A DNA stretch of 34,083 nt from contig NZ_JACMYO010000085.1 of assembly GCF_020889685.1 (NCBI RefSeq), forward strand, positions 1 to 34,083, read 5' to 3'. Position 1 is the stretch's first letter. Each line of letters opens with the position of its first letter. Made by a program: the position numbers and the translations under genes. Under the pieces are notes generated by a model. It was not told where the DNA came from. It ran no database searches and saw nothing but the letters and a program-made list of their open reading frames with translations. Positions 32,528 through 34,083 of this stretch are shown here, piece by piece. This DNA is from Bradyrhizobium oropedii (GTDB taxonomy: Bacteria; Pseudomonadota; Alphaproteobacteria; Rhizobiales; Xanthobacteraceae).

Positions 32528-33135
32528 CTTCGCGTAAATCGACGGAGACCACCCGCGCCTGGCAGCGGATGCTATCCGGACGCCGGCTGGACCTGCTCGA
32601 CCCGTCGCCGCTCGATATCGAGATCGTCGACATCGCGCATGGACTGGCGCGGGTCGCGCGCTGGAATGGCCAGACTTCAGGCGCGCACATCTTCTCGGTG
32701 GCGCAGCACACGCTGCTGGTTGAGGCCGTGATGCGCCAGCAGACGCCGCGCGTCGACACCAGCCACCGTCTCGCCGCGCTGCTGCATGACGCACCGGAAT
32801 ATGTCATCGGCGACATGATCTCACCGTTCAAGGCGGTGCTGTCAGGCGAATACAAGGTGGTGGAGAAGCGACTGCTGTCGGCGATCCATATCCGCTTCGG
32901 CCTGCCTGCGGTGCTGGCGGACGAGATCACCCAGCAGATCAAGGCCGCCGACCGCGGCGCCGCCTATCTCGAGGCGACGCATCTGGCAGGATTTTCGCAA
33001 GCCGAAGCCAAGCGCCTGTTCGGCCGCGATCCGCAATTGCCCGAGGCGACCGAGCGCGACTATCTGACGCCATGGACCGCAGCGCGGGCCGAAAAGCAGT
33101 TTCTCGAACGCTTCAAGGCATTGCACGCATCATAG
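32524..33135 (+). CDS. HD-domain phosphohydrolase (YfbR-like)
   Basis: This 203-residue protein has 'WQRMLSGRRLDLLDPSP', 'ARWNGQT', 'HIFSVAQHTLLVE' and 'AALLHDAPEYVIGDM', that is, the H...HD...D pattern of HD hydrolases related to YfbR (5'-deoxynucleotidase). A nucleotide substrate is likely but not proven. Its ATG at 32524 overlaps the tag stop codon by 4 bases, so it should be co-translated with tag. Confidence 0.9.
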   Translation: MTSRKSTETTRAWQRMLSGRRLDLLDPSPLDIEIVDIAHGLARVARWNGQTSGAHIFSVAQHTLLVEAVMRQQTPRVDTSHRLAALLHDAPEYVIGDMISPFKAVLSGEYKVVEKRLLSAIHIRFGLPAVLADEITQQIKAADRGAAYLEATHLAGFSQAEAKRLFGRDPQLPEATERDYLTPWTAARAEKQFLERFKALHAS

Positions 33136-33259
33136 GCGCGGCTGCGCGAAGCCTGTGGCCGGTTGCGCCGCAAAACGAAGGGCAGGCATGGCGGCACCCG
33201 GCTTTGCCCACCGGGACCAGCCCGTTATAATCGGACCCACCCGATAGCCAAGGACCATC

Positions 33260-33766
33260 ATGCTTCACGTCTGCTCGCTTGCCGCGCTCTCCGACACGGT
33301 TCGTGCCACCGGCGCCAGCCATGTGCTGACCGTGATGGCCAACGTCGACCAGGTGCAGCGCCCGCCCTCGGTGCTTCCGGCCAATCATCTGAAAGTGTCG
33401 ATGGACGACATCGTCGAACAGATGGACGGCTTCGTTGCGCCGAACGAGACGCATATCGAGCGCGTGCTGACTTTCGTGCGCGGCTGGGATCGCCGCGCAC
33501 CGATGGTGGTTCATTGCTACGCGGGCATCAGCCGCTCGACCGCAAGCGCATTCGCCACCGTCTGCGCGCTCAATCCGCACCGCGACGAAATGTCCATCGC
33601 CCGGCTGATCCGCGAAGCCTCGCCGATCGCGGCGCCGAACCGGCTGATCGTCGGCCTCGCCGACAAGGCGCTGGGGCGCGACGGCCGGATGCTGCGCGCG
33701 CTCGATGCGATGGGCCCCGGCAGCATGAGCGTCGAAGGCCGGCCCTTTCACATCGATCTGGAATAG
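33260..33766 (+). CDS. Dual-specificity/tyrosine phosphatase-like protein
   Basis: This 168-residue protein has the CX5R phosphatase signature 'HCYAGISRST' with nucleophile C86 and R92, and a likely general acid at D49/D50 ('VSMDDI'). It may dephosphorylate proteins or small molecules; many bacterial relatives have no known substrate. It follows the HD gene after 124 bases in the same direction and may share its transcript. The intervening bases hold no gene. Confidence 0.88.
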   Translation: MLHVCSLAALSDTVRATGASHVLTVMANVDQVQRPPSVLPANHLKVSMDDIVEQMDGFVAPNETHIERVLTFVRGWDRRAPMVVHCYAGISRSTASAFATVCALNPHRDEMSIARLIREASPIAAPNRLIVGLADKALGRDGRMLRALDAMGPGSMSVEGRPFHIDLE

Positions 33767-33871
33767 CACGAACCTGCCGCGGCCTTGAACTTCCGGTCCT
33801 CCCAAGTGCACTACTAGGTTGCGACGGGCCGCTGGCTGGCCAAAAGTCCGGCGCGTCCTGCCGGAGGCCCA

Positions 33872-34083
33872 ATGTTCGATTCGCCGTTCGATTTCCTCAC
33901 GCTCGTCATCGCCATCGTTGCCATCATTTTCGCGCGCAAGGCGCTGGGCCAGATTTCGGTGCTGCAGCGCCGGCTGGATGCAATCGAGGCCAAGGGCTTA
34001 GCTGCCGCACGGACGGCCGTGCCGCCGCCACTGGCGCCGCTCGAGGCGTTCGAGCAGACGCTTCCGACCGCGCCTCCGATCGC
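33872..34083 (+). CDS. Probable DUF2339-type membrane protein, N-terminal part (cut by window end)
   Basis: The frame starts with ATG 33872 behind a GGAGG site and remains open to the end of the window. The first 25 residues ('MFDSPFDFLTLVIAIVAIIFARKAL') form a membrane helix, followed by a short coiled-coil-like 'ISVLQRRLDAIEAKG' and a Pro/Ala-rich linker. This is how DUF2339 multi-helix membrane proteins begin, but too little is visible to be certain. Confidence 0.65.
   Translation, partial: MFDSPFDFLTLVIAIVAIIFARKALGQISVLQRRLDAIEAKGLAAARTAVPPPLAPLEAFEQTLPTAPPI

Overview
The window looks like chromosome from a Bradyrhizobium-type alphaproteobacterium (Hyphomicrobiales/Nitrobacteraceae). 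This is inferred from the high GC content, the many short palindromic intergenic repeats of kinds common in Bradyrhizobium, a TIGR02301-family protein, EcfG-type stress promoters, and a thiO-thiS-thiG-thiE-thiC operon. No tRNA, rRNA, CRISPR array, transposase or integrase was seen. The right edge cuts a gene and the left edge probably cuts a repeat.

Layout. 1-3.9 kb: a lone branched-chain-amino-acid-type ABC binding protein, two small minus-strand genes, and an exported glycerophosphodiester phosphodiesterase that carries a one-base frameshift. 4-7 kb: a large GH38 alpha-mannosidase on the minus strand. 7.2-11.2 kb: two PRC-barrel genes, each behind an EcfG-like promoter, an OmpR/EnvZ-type two-component pair and a small zinc-ribbon protein. 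11.5-12.1 kb: a lytic transglycosylase. 12.2-17.3 kb: a promoter, a TPP riboswitch and the thiamine operon thiO-thiS-thiG-thiE-thiC, ended by a strong hairpin terminator. The operon makes the thiazole half (ThiO, ThiS, ThiG) and the pyrimidine half (ThiC) and joins them (ThiE). Two mobile-type inverted repeats sit in its two gaps.

17.3-21.9 kb is the accessory part: a lower-GC ORF that appears to fuse half a CBS-domain protein to a metzincin-like tail lacking the zinc motif, then a broken C-terminal copy of a flavin monooxygenase, a small exported protein, and the intact Baeyer-Villiger-type monooxygenase. The order repeat / fragment / small gene / repeat / full gene suggests a decayed tandem duplication.

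21.9-34.1 kb is a run of small housekeeping and repair genes: an HD phosphohydrolase divergent from a Mug/TDG-like uracil-DNA glycosylase, two YeeE/YedE half-transporters with a RidA-type protein, an SRAP (abasic-site) protein, a NUDIX hydrolase, TIGR02301 and HAD proteins, a dihydroorotase, and an overlapping ygfZ-tag-HD cluster followed by a dual-specificity-type phosphatase. Two base-excision glycosylases and an SRAP protein lie within about 9 kb, although in separate transcription units.

The strongest candidates for something new are the CBS/metzincin-like fusion ORF, the glycosylase with an altered motif 1, and the paired stress-regulated PRC-barrel genes beside a two-component system. 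I did not find a clear multi-gene undescribed system such as a defence island. All assignments come from reading the sequence; no database search was run.
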